Positions 53,780 to 64,000 of a stretch of DNA of 64,000 bases are shown here, one piece after another. Every line of letters starts with the position of its first letter. Position 1 is the first letter of the stretch. The notes under the pieces are model-generated. The model made no database searches. It saw only the letters and a program-made list of their open reading frames with translations, and was not told the origin of the DNA. The stretch is taken from positions 62,001-126,000 of the forward strand of contig CANTFL010000599.1 of the NCBI GenBank assembly GCA_947650285.1. Direction: 5' to 3'. The position numbers were made by a program, and so were the translations under genes. Source of the DNA: Hyaloperonospora brassicae (lineage: Eukaryota > Oomycota > Peronosporomycetes > Peronosporales > Peronosporaceae).

Positions 53780-56625
53780 CAACATTGAGGCTTTCGCTTT
53801 TCCGATTCCGGTTGAGCCCACATCGCGTATCCCGTTTTCATTCTACACTCGACTGTGGTAAAGTGATCACGAGATGTAATCGTTGCGTTGGAAGTGAGAT
53901 ACAGCAGATAGAAGGCGTCTTTTAACTCCGATAAATATTTTAATTATAAGAATTTGAGCTGAAATGGGTGGCTCTCGATATTGATTCGAATTGATGGTCT
54001 CGATTCAATCTCTCGATCTCGATCTGTTGTGTACACGATCCCTTGGTATTGATCTTATCCCTCGATCTCGATCTGTTGTACACAAGTCGGCTATAGGCCA
54101 CACTAATGTTTCAGAGAAAATACACGTAGTGTAAACCACATAGGTACAAGGGGGCGACCTCCTGGAAAAGTGACACGTGGCTTTAGAAGTCGTGTAACGG
54201 ATAGGTCTATCGATCTGTTACTTCTTTGAATTTGACAGGTCAACATTAAACAGAGTCAATTGTGCTTTGAAGTACTTTGTCGCTTTCTATTATGGGTTGA
54301 ATCATTGGCCACCCGACGTCAAGAAAGCTGCATACTTTAATCAAGTTGTATCCCTGGATTGTTTGGCCAGGGATCAATGAACGTCAACATAAACCCAACT
54401 GCCATCGGGCGCTACTAGCACGAAATATAAGGTGCAAGATCGCGAGACGACTCATGGGGTCAAAAGGCTCGCAAATCAAGTAGCTACGTTAGACAAGGCG
54501 ATCTCGTAGAGATCAAGGTAACGAATATCAAGCACCTTACAAGTACATTCGCTATCGTGTGAAGGTTATCACGAGCCAGCACCAATCCTAACCACGGTTA
54601 AGCTTGGCATCGACTCAGGTCCCCCTGGGAGTGTGCAATCCGCTTCACCTACAGATATACAAGGTGAGCAAAGCATATAACACGGAATCGGAGTACCCCC
54701 TCCATTAGTCGGTCGTCCGAGTGAAAGTGGAGAATTAGAATCGACTATTCAAAATAGCGATCACTACTCGTGCACAATGATGCGTGTGTCCGTATCTTCT
54801 GTAAACTTGGTATTTTTACCGTGCTTCTCTTGAAGAGAAAGCTAAATTAAAGACTGAATCTGGGATTGAAGCGTCCGAGGCATAGGAATCGCCGAAGACG
54901 CGCGAAATGAACAAATCCCCGACTTCTCAGAGTTTTGGAAGGGCACAGATACTACAAAAGTAATAAAGGAAGATCGCTCGATCGATCTGGAAGATTTGCC
55001 TCGACATTATCTTGAAGTCTCTTTGATGAACAAAGAGGATCGTGCTGTAAAGCATTATTCTCAAGGTACAAAATTTTCTGTCAAAACCGATCAAAATCCA
55101 TCGAAGACCACTCTTGTGATACCAAAGAAGAAAGAGGCCAAGATGGCAAGGACATTAAAAGCAGCGTAGGATCTTGACCAACGTGATCGCGCCAATGAAA
55201 GTCGATGATCGGTCGGCCAAAAAATGTGGAAGAAGAGGAGACAATGGAAAGGTGGCAATTGGACCTTTTCGACAGAGGGGTAATATTGGAAGGTTCTCAA
55301 GACGTTGCTGACAAGCAACCCGGTGATACACATATTTAAGCCCAGGATGATCGAAAAGATTTGAGGCCCGATCTCAGAACCAGCGACAGCATCATAGACG
55401 CTGTTACGGATTAACGGAATCACCCAACTGTGACGGGTGCAGGATTAAGTCATGGGGGGTTTTAACGCGAAGAAGTTACTGGCTTGTTTGCAAGATTAGG
55501 TGACTAAGGCGTATAGATTACGATATGAAGAGATGTTTCCGTTAAAGGATGAATTTAAAAACGAAGATCAAGCGCTTTCGGCAAACGCAGATACCTCGGA
55601 CATCTCGTTGAGAGCCGACTACGAGCGCGCATATCAATATTTTCTGGCGGTCGCAGATGCCCCAAGAGGCAACCATACTGAATCATCGCAGTATGCATAC
55701 GCCAATTCAGAGATTAAATCAGATATATTGATCGGTTTTTATCTGATGGCGCATGGCCCCAAATGGGGTAACTCGTCTGCGAAATTGCGTTGTGAGGGCC
55801 AAGGACGATTCGAGCTCGGCAGCTGCATGGACCGAAGAAGATGTAAGCCCGAAGATACCAGGACCACTACAGATGTATGCCAAAGCTGCCATGAGACCTT
55901 ATCATTAAGAGCAACGTTAACAAGCTCGCCAAGTAGTCTATTTAAGTCAGACTGTGAGACGTTTGAGGAAGCAGGAGATATGTATTACGGATGTCGAGAT
56001 GGAATCGGTCGGATCGCGTAAATACAGATCGGACCCATATTACCCTAAAGGAGGAGATCCAGAAGACATCTAGCAAGACTATCTTAGACGGCCACAGGTA
56101 TCATATACGGAAACAGCACCCGATGATGAACTTACCGCTCCAAGGATTTGGATGTCTGCGATTGCGCAGCTAAAGCAATTTAACAAAAAAACAGGTATAA
56201 AGTTTGGAACAGGAGCTGAATCAGCAAGGTCAAGCCCGCATGGCTGAGCCACCGAGACCCAGATGAAGAAAAGTGCCTAGTGGTCGATGTTTTTCTCACG
56301 GGCCCCGTACGAAACTGGTTTACCCAGCTGAGCCGACCTACTCTTCGCTCATGGAACGACCTTCTAGACATATTTTTCGTACCATATGGAGGCAATGGAA
56401 TGTCGGTAGGAAGTCGTTATTACTATGCAAAGAAGCGAATAAAGGAAAGCCATTGGGATGTCAGTATCGTATGAATGTCGCGGTGATAGGAGCAATTATA
56501 CGAATTCTAGACGAATCGCGGGATGTACGTCAAAAACATGTGGAACACTACATTTGGACACTTGATGATCGCAATCTGGATAAGCAATTCTCTTTGCAAG
56601 GATTAAATGACGCAGATGAGAATTG
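53500..56625 (+). repeat. Right arm of the large inverted duplication
   Basis: Reverse-complement match of about 23628-26730. Similarity ends at about 56625, after which gypsy B continues on this side only. Confidence 0.9.
55500..56625 (+). pseudogene. Gypsy B gag
   Basis: A 173-codon frame (55500-56021) followed by the gag core (56280-56474, GPVRNWFTQLSRPTLRSW) and, frame-shifted, KHVEHYIWTLDDRNLDKQFSL. Same as the left arm. 56626-57495 continues gypsy B as unreadable linker sequence. Confidence 0.72.
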
Positions 56626-57495
56626 TGAGAGACGTTACGCGCTTACCAGTGTGTGGAATACATTCAGGTATATTATCTACAAGATCGAACAAGTTCCAAT
56701 CGCAACCTACATCATCTTTTCCCCACCAACGGCGAAGCCAGCTCGTGCAGTGAGAGCCTTCTGTGGAGATCGAAGACATTTAACCATTTTTACTTCTCAG
56801 CGGATCGGACAGTACAGAGGAACTACGGAATGTGTTTGTGGGCGTGAACTTGGATCGCATAAAGAATTTGTGACATCAAGGTGCGGAGCTGGGTAAGAAG
56901 TGTATGGAAGGAAGTGCGTATAGCTTCGTTACGATTAAAGCGTGCACCCACTGCCGATCAAAAAGGCATGACGATCTTGGGTGATAGAAGCGATGGATGT
57001 GCTAGAATTGTGGCTGCAAAGAACATCCATCGGACAAGTGCCTGCACGTGTGTGCATCTTGTGGAAAGATACATGACTGAGGCAAGTGCCCCATGGAGGA
57101 GTTCCACAATCTGCTCCGCAAGTAGTAGTATACGCCTAGCTAGCTTGGCGATATGTTTCCGCCCACTGTCGAGAAGATATTAAACTAGGACGCTCACAGG
57201 TTTGAAAGTGGTATGAGCCGAGAGTTCTAGGCTTTGCAAGATGCATTTAATTAATGGCAAAAAAAGAAATGAAGAGTTAAATGATCAGGTCGATTTGATC
57301 GCTACTATACGTGGTGGGTCTACTTTTGCTACTCCATTCTCAGGTGTAAAAAGAATGGACGAATATACTAGATCCCCTCTGCGAATGAAACTTGATCTCG
57401 CCCGAGGGGATTTGCGCGGTATTGGACGTATCATGTAACGGGAAAGTGGTTGAATAATTCAAGCCTGTAGGCAAGATAAAAAGTAGAAAGACACC

Positions 57496-57880
57496 ATGTT
57501 GATTGACTCCGGGGAAGAAATCTCACTTATAGACACTACATTTGCTCATAAGGTAGATTGTGTGATTGATAAAAGTCGGACGCAGAAAGTAGTTTGGATC
57601 GAGGTGAATGCCTACATGAAGGTGAGAAGAACCAAGATCCATTTAACATTGAATGAATTGCTGTTTTAATACTTCGACGTATGGGTTGGTGATCATGCGG
57701 GGCAAGAAGCCATACTGGGTATGGGCTTATTGTCCCGTGATAATCATTTTGGATATAGCCCATGAGACACTATACCTGCCGAGAAAAGTCCAAATTGGAT
57801 TGGTAGGACGGAGACAATCGTACAGATTGAACACATCGACGATCATATATAACGATCGGCATTTAATTTTCCTAACCGGC
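57496..57880 (+). pseudogene. Gypsy B aspartic protease
   Basis: MLIDSGEEISLIDTTFAHKV holds the retropepsin active site (DSG). After an in-frame TAA (57667) the second block QEAILGMGLLSRDNHFG follows, then a TGA. Confidence 0.75.
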
Positions 57881-58789
57881 TAGTCGACCGAAGTTAGGAT
57901 CGAGATCAATTGTTCGAAATCTTAAGTTAGAATGAGGTTACATGTGACTTAGGTGCCTACGGTGACGGCCGGACCGGGCGAAAAAAATGTTTTTGCAGAT
58001 TACAAACACCGATACATACAATCTGGCGCTAAATTATGGCGCCCCGTTGCCCTTATGAATGAGAGATAACATGAAACCTCGATCTCCAGCATATGCGTCG
58101 GTTGGATCGAGACGATATAACGAATGGCAGATGCTAGCATATAAAGCTACGGTAGAGCTGGAGGCGGAAGAGATCAAAAATACGCAAGACCACTCGTAGA
58201 CCATCCGGTTTACACAAGAATGACGCCAGATTTATCTTAATCATAGAAAGAGGCAGAGGACGCCGAAGACCCAGGAGAGATCGAGGCGCGATCTAGGTCG
58301 AGCTGCGACGACGACAGAGAATGGAGATCGACGAAATAGACATGTGCGATCACCTATGTGTGTAAGACCCCCGGATGATCAGGCGAGGGGGTCAAAAGTA
58401 GAACGGCTAATTCGTTAAAACACCGACCATTCATCAATCAGACAAGTTTGAAGCGGAAGTTAGTGAGATACAGGATCGTGAACGGCCTAATCCACCAGGA
58501 TCGACTTGCTTAAGGAGCCGGTATAGTTATCGACGGCGGTGACGCGGAGGTAGAAGAGCCACAATCTCTACCAGTGTTTTATCATAGAGAGGGTGAGTTA
58601 TATGTGGAAGATGTCAAGCAAAACCTGGTTTGAAACCAGAGGTGGAAACTTCGTCGACAGAGATGACCATTGATGATGTCCAAATTGAAGATCCCAATGT
58701 TTACTAACCGAAGATCAAGAGCGGTTGCAACAGTTGATACGGAAGTTCAAGCATTATAGGTTGGATTAGGTAATGCTTTACCCCATGCT

Positions 58790-59831
58790 ACGCTGTGCGG
58801 TATGCGAGATCTATGTCGGTGGCGAGAATTTGATTGCGCAGCGTGTACGGCCGGTTGCACCCAACTCCCAAGAGAAATTTGCAAACCTCAATTAAACGTT
58901 TTTGACGGGCAGAATGTTCGACCTTCGATATTGCCATGAACATTGCCAATTTCCTGATAATCCAGAAAACAGCGAGGACATCGGGTTATATATTATTTTA
59001 GAGAGTTTGAATCATCTAACACGTTGATGGTTTCACCATGCCCCTTATCAGCGATCGGCTGCAAGATATAAACAAGGAAATGTGGTTTTCTTTCTTTAAT
59101 ATGGATAGTAGAATATGAGTGGTGTGAATGACCGAACGGACTAGGATAATGTATTCGTTCATTACTTCGTTCGGTCTCTTTGAGTGATAAAGGGTGCCGT
59201 TCGGATTAAAGAACAATCCACAGATTTACCAGAGATTCATTTACAACGCTTTGTACGGAAACGAAAGACCGGCGAGAATATGAAATTTACCGCAATCGGT
59301 CAGCCCTAGTTGACAGACGTGTTTACGGAAGGAATACCAGTGACAGATCGATCGCCGTTAGTGCGAGGCAGACAATCTTACATCGACGACATACTTATCC
59401 GTGCTTAACGTGAGCCTAGTTATACGACAAGGTGTAACGATTGATATTGGTGTGCGATAGTTGGAATTTATCAATCAGCCTGGCTAAAAGTTTCATGGGA
59501 CCGGCCTAAAGTAGATTAACTTAATCACCAGGAATCAGAAGCTGGGTTAAAAGATCATCTTTTAAGATCTCGTTATGGTTTAAATCTTTGTTTTTCTGCG
59601 TCGTTGCTTTCTATGCAGTCATTCTTGGGTAGTTTAAATCATTGTAGCAAATTAATCAAAAATTTTGCGATGTACGCATCAGTGCTATACGAGTTAGGAG
59701 AGACATACTTCTTCGAGATCAGCCAAATAGACGTCAGTGATGCAAAAAACACAAAGAAAATCAAAGAAGACCTCGATAAACGATGGGGGACCGTAAAGGG
59801 CGCGATTCAAACGAAGGAGCCTGTTGGATGA
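58790..59831 (+). pseudogene. Gypsy B reverse transcriptase
   Basis: The RT start DVGGENLIAQRVRPVAPNS is near 58820. The catalytic YIDDILI lies at 59379-59399 with both Asp kept. The thumb reads MQSFLGSLNHCSKLIKNFAMYASVLYEL (59619-59700). The part between is unreadable. The stretch 57881-58789 has no readable domain. Confidence 0.75.
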
Positions 59832-60589
59832 AGGCTGCAACTGCAGTGACCATGTTGAACACCAAGGTCGCAATCACTTTGATCCTCAAACACTTTAATT
59901 CAGATCGAATCCCGGTAGTCGTAGTTAATGCAAGCAGGTGGGCGGGATCGGCGTCACTTCTATAGGAATACGATGGTGTTTAATGGAGGTGACATTTGTA
60001 AGCCGCACACTGAAGCCTAATGAGATTCACAATGGCATGGTGAAAAAAGAGGTTTAAGCCCTGCTTAAATTTTTGAATGTGTGCTACAATATGTTGATAC
60101 CTCGGCAGATCAAAGTCCTCACTCGATATTTTACCCATGATTAGTTTGTCCAATCTTCAGGCCTAAATGGCAGGCTGGAGAGATGGCCTGCTTTGTTGTC
60201 GGGTTTAAATTTGGAAGTGAGTAGATATGAGAAAGGCGAAGATGAAAACTCGGTAATCTTGCGTCCGGTATAACTCCTCGATGCGAGGTAGACGAGATGC
60301 TAATCGCTATCGCTCCAAGGAGAAAACCGAGACTTACTATATAAATACCACCGCATACGGTGGAAGAAGGTAAGAAACTTTCGGTGATCAGTTTCGACGA
60401 GTGTTGTAGGTTAAAAGGAAGTGCGGGGCGTACAGCACGGTCCCGTGGAAGCTTCCGTTATGGAAAGTTGTGAAATCTGCATCAAAATATGCGATGGGTT
60501 GAACAGTGAATGCAGCTGAATGTCGCGATTTAAGTTTTAGTTCCTTGGGTTCAATGTATTGGATTAAGAAACCAGAGGAGAGATCATCA

Positions 60590-60804
60590 TATGCTTTAAT
60601 TCCAACTTGACGATTAGCCTGAAGCGGGGTGAGGTTGATTGCAAGGTGCCAAGGATACAGTTGTTTCGACAAAAGGCAATGAAAATGCTCCAGTCGTGGC
60701 CAAAATCAAGACTTTCTACATATAAGGCGGGATTGAAACCAAAGTGTAAAGTGATTGGCGAAAAAGGCTTTGCAACAGGAGAAGAATACGGACGTTACTT
60801 TTGA
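60590..60804 (+). pseudogene. Gypsy B RNase H end
   Basis: SNLTISLKRGEVDCKVP and LFRQKAMKMLQSW match the C-terminal RNase H of this family (SNLVIRQVRGE-like block). Confidence 0.65.
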
Positions 60805-61459
60805 CTTAGAGATACAAGACTTAATATCATGAAATCGATCCGATACATTGATAGTACCAGAAAGACCAGATTGGATGGTAAAGTTGGCTGTGATCGCTCG
60901 ATCCGCGTTGCAAAGAAGCAGGCTGTCGTATGTGATACGTGAGTAATTGGTGCAAAAGATTCGGATCGAGAGGATCTAGCAGGCCCAAGAGAGGATATGT
61001 TGGACGTCGCTCAAGTGAAGAAAATTCTTACTAAGAATGTGACCCAGATGGGTGGCGAAGATGCAAAAATGTACTCCCCGATTGCTTCAGATTATGAGGC
61101 GGACGAGTATTGGTTGCTTTTTCTGTCTTCGATCGTCTGGGTTATCAGAAGATCGTCGGAGATGATCCGCCTCGTAATGCCTGAGTTGTTGCAGCGAGAC
61201 TTCTTGCATTGAAACCACTTATGTTTGTAAGGGGGTCACGAAGGCATCGCAATGATGCATTAGAGGATCCGATTTCATTTCCATCAAAGAGGGTTATATT
61301 GGGGGGTTCAGCAGTATGTGGCTGAGTGTGTAGATTGTAAGACTGACAAAGTCTACCCGTCGATCCGTGGAGGATCACTATTCAACGTGCAAACCACATA
61401 CCTATATCAGATGATTCAATAAATCTAATAATATCTTTTCCTAAGTTGAATAAAAAGAA

Positions 61460-62010
61460 CACAAATTTACTGCTATCAGTGGACCCATTATCGAATTATG
61501 TGGTGGCTAAAGCAAGTGCATCGAGTATTGCGCAGAAAATTGCAGAAGGATACGAGGAGTGCGTGTTTCGGAGGTTTAAAGCATGTGAAGTTATACGGCA
61601 TGATCGGGAATTTATTTTCATTTCTAATTTCTTCGTGCATTTAAAAAGATCGCCGGACAGAATAATCTTGCTAATATGGTATTGCACCTTCAAGAGAATG
61701 GCACAGCAAAACTCATGGTGCAGACGCTGACTCGATCCATCAAGATGTATGTCGCAGATGTAAATCAAAAGTATTGGGATTAGCACGCAAGGGATTGACG
61801 TTTGCGATCAATACCACACAAGATTGTGTTCGCGAAGGTACTCCGCTCTATCTGATCCAATGCTAGGATCGGGGTCAAGTTTGGAGGCAACGCTACTAGA
61901 AAGCACTAAGACAATAAATTAGAACCACGGAGATGGTGTTACAACATTCAGTGTCTGTACAAACGAAGTAATTTAATGGTGGATCAGCGGCTCAAGATTG
62001 CGATTCGAGG
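61460..62010 (+). pseudogene. Gypsy B integrase
   Basis: LLLSVDPLSNYVVAKASASS and EECVFRRFKACEVIRHDREF give the first two catalytic Asp regions; RSIKMYVADVNQKYWD follows in a shifted frame near 61735. Confidence 0.75.
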
Positions 62011-62279
62011 TCCAGCAGGTCGACAAAATACAAATAAAGATACGCATAATTTAAAGTGTGGGACGTAAATGTGGCATGTTTTGGATAGAGTCAAAGATGG
62101 ATAAGTCCTCAAGCTTGCAGACGTGTAATACGGGCCGTTTTGAAGGGCGTAACCTTGCTCAGGCCAAGCGGTTCGATCAGGGATTTGATGAATGCTATAT
62201 AGATTGTTTTTGGTCGTGCACTTCTCCAAGCTAAACCAAGTGGTGACATTCCTAGATCGACCAAATGGTGGATTGATGG

Positions 62280-62520
62280 TCGACAACAGAGATCGCGTCG
62301 ATCTTGATGAATAAATCTTGCCGGAAGATAGTTGGGAGATCGAGTTGGATGCTGATCTATACGAAGTGAAGGAGATTTTTTAGTGTGCGATCGGGACTTA
62401 AGACTCCCTATGGTCGAATACAATAAACAGTATATGGTGCGGTGGAAGGACCACAACGATCCGATCAAAATCGACGAAGCCGATCTGAAGTGCAAAGCGG
62501 TGCTACTACAATTTGATTAA
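62280..62520 (+). pseudogene. Gypsy B chromodomain-like C-terminus
   Basis: ILPEDSWEIELDADLYEVKEIF, then in a shifted frame YNKQYMVRWKDHNDPIKIDEADL, the end of gypsy pol in this family. Confidence 0.65.
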
Positions 62521-64000
62521 GATCCAGGGATCGAAATTGTTTTAAAGTGATGTAATCTCAAGAGCCAGAGATCGAAAGCTAACGGAATGGAGTGTTTGAC
62601 GTACATAGGGGGTGTATGAGAATGTCGATTGGCTATATGAAATGTGACTGACGACCATCAATCGCAGAGACCCGGTCGCGCATGGAAAGCCGAAGAGATC
62701 GAAACAAGGCTAGCCCTTAACAAGGGCACTAGATGAGGGAACGAAGCGGTAAATATATTACATACGGATACTAAATAAATCAGCATATTCATTACGCAGG
62801 GAAGGACTTTGCGGGCAACCTCAACATCGATACTTCCGGCTGGATCAAAGGCGACTAGGTATACTGGAATCTCCACGGCTCATCTGCCTCCAGATGAGAC
62901 AGAGAGGTCGACAGATCGGGGGCGGCTCGAGTTTGGCTGTTATAACCTGTATACCACGGTGGCCATTTTCCAAGGCGGGAAGATGCAAAAAAAAAGAGAT
63001 CAAGCAGAATATCCAGATCGCAGTAGCCCGCGATCATACCCTTGAGGATTACTCGAGGGATAGACTTCCACCGTGAGCAAGATTAAATAGATCAAGTTGC
63101 TGCTCTCGGGATAAGAAGATCGCATCGGTCGTTTACCATAGGTATTGACGTCTCCGATCGTCATATAGTCGGTACAGGAAGCCAAAAGATCAAAGTACCC
63201 TACAGGACGAAACAAGATCGAAGCGATCTGAGGATAGGCACTCCATCAAGGTGTCGAGGCATACAGCGTCTCGATCGGACCATCGGCACCAGTCTAGGGT
63301 CCTATTTAGCTCGGACGTGGGAATTGTTGCTTGCATTCATCGTCGGATACGGACGCAGTTTCGACTTGGCGAAGTATTTGTAGATTAAAATCAACATTCA
63401 ACTCGACAACGCTCACCAGGATGACCCACCGTGCCGACCAAAACATGCAGAAAGCGAGAGACCCAGTCGCGCGATTCCGGTATCTTGGGAATTGCTGAGC
63501 CCAATCGCTCTTAACGCAATGTAGATCCCCATAGTCGGACTGCGTCAACAACTGGTTAACAGATGCACCTGGGCTGTCGGTGATGCTGATCTCTACCTCG
63601 GAATCACTCGAACCCCCGCCAGGAAAATTTAACGCCGCAGCCGCCTTCGGCTTACCAGAAGAATTAAAGGCGATTGAGGCGATATACGGTCCGGCCGAAT
63701 TTTGAGATTGGGCGCCGGATCACTTTAGACGAGAAAAAGATCGCGAGCCAGAAGCGCCGCACGAGTCGCGTCTTTCACCTCAGTATTTGCCTCAGCCTCA
63801 GCCTCATGCGGGGAAGAACGACGTAATCGGAATTTGCCAGGCTTGCGGGCAAAACAAGCGGTCGCGAGATCAGGGCGGGTCTTGACCTCACACGATCTCT
63901 CCGATACACCAAATAATATGGATGGTGAAGTAGAGATCGAAGATCGAGTGAATCTCTTGGGGACAAGCTGTGCCCGTATAGTTAATACTTTACGCAGACA
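62521..64000. other. Decayed repeat DNA, no gene recognised
   Basis: Scattered short frames with no family I can name. Some minus-strand text near 63290-63480 and 63720-63790 has the flavour of retroelement gag, but stops are frequent. Confidence 0.3.

Larger units (their letters stand above)
53900..62520 (+). mobile_element. Gypsy B: decayed gypsy element of a second family
   Basis: Gag, protease, RT, RNase H, integrase and a chromodomain-like end can be followed in order along the plus strand, all with many stops. LTRs could not be identified by eye. Between about 53980 and 54090 a CTCGATCTCGATCTGTTG unit occurs twice; 54100-55490 shows only scattered gag-leader-like coding traces. The family differs from A/C and gypsy 1 in every domain. 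Confidence 0.8.

Overview
The window looks like nuclear DNA of an oomycete in the Peronosporales (Phytophthora or a downy mildew). The basis is a mixture of ordinary eukaryotic genes with short GT-AG introns (about 60-150 bp), a candidate RXLR-dEER-type secreted protein, and very dense Ty1/copia, Ty3/gypsy and Mutator-like elements whose proteins resemble oomycete families. All calls come from reading the sequence; no database search was run, and intron boundaries were inferred by hand.

Layout. 1-177: 3' end of a SNAPC3-like gene. 274-1971 (-): three-exon Golgi pH regulator (GPHR/GPR89). 2799-15492 (-): a Ty1/copia element with 319-bp LTRs and a perfect 5-bp target duplication; a 7.5-kb chromodomain gypsy element (3139-10678, +) is nested inside it near its 3' LTR. 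16092-18536 (-): multi-exon, membrane-anchored GMC oxidoreductase. 19186-20541 (+): intact but divergent alpha-tubulin. 21897-22142 (-): small cysteine-rich secreted protein. 23628-26730 and 53500-56625: two arms of a large inverted duplication made of retroelement sequence. 26466-30240 (-): truncated gypsy A. 32060-34212: further gypsy remnants. 34213-36573 (-): RPAP1 pseudogene split by a solo LTR with a perfect target duplication. 38981-39304 (+): candidate RXLR-dEER effector. 39614-47591 (-): full-length decayed gypsy C. 48413-50048: Mutator-like element carrying fragments of two host genes (adenylate kinase and very-long-chain 3-hydroxyacyl-CoA dehydratase). 50055-53779 (+): gypsy A'. About 53900-62520 (+): a second, unrelated gypsy family (B), decayed from gag to chromodomain. 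62521-64000: decayed repeats.

How it fits together. Gene-bearing DNA occupies mainly the first 40 kb, with young nested insertions between genes; the last 25 kb is an old transposon graveyard. Candidate effector-type genes sit next to transposons, and one housekeeping gene (RPAP1) has been destroyed in situ.

The most unusual signal is structural. The TGTAACGG-type gypsy elements (nested gypsy 1, A, C and the solo LTRs) contain runs of back-to-back short hairpins with stems of 5-13 bp and loops mostly of 2-8 nt. These occur in the LTRs and also inside the pol coding sequence, at a density I do not see in tubulin or in the copia element. Two of these elements also carry a long antisense reading frame between the chromodomain region and the 3' LTR.
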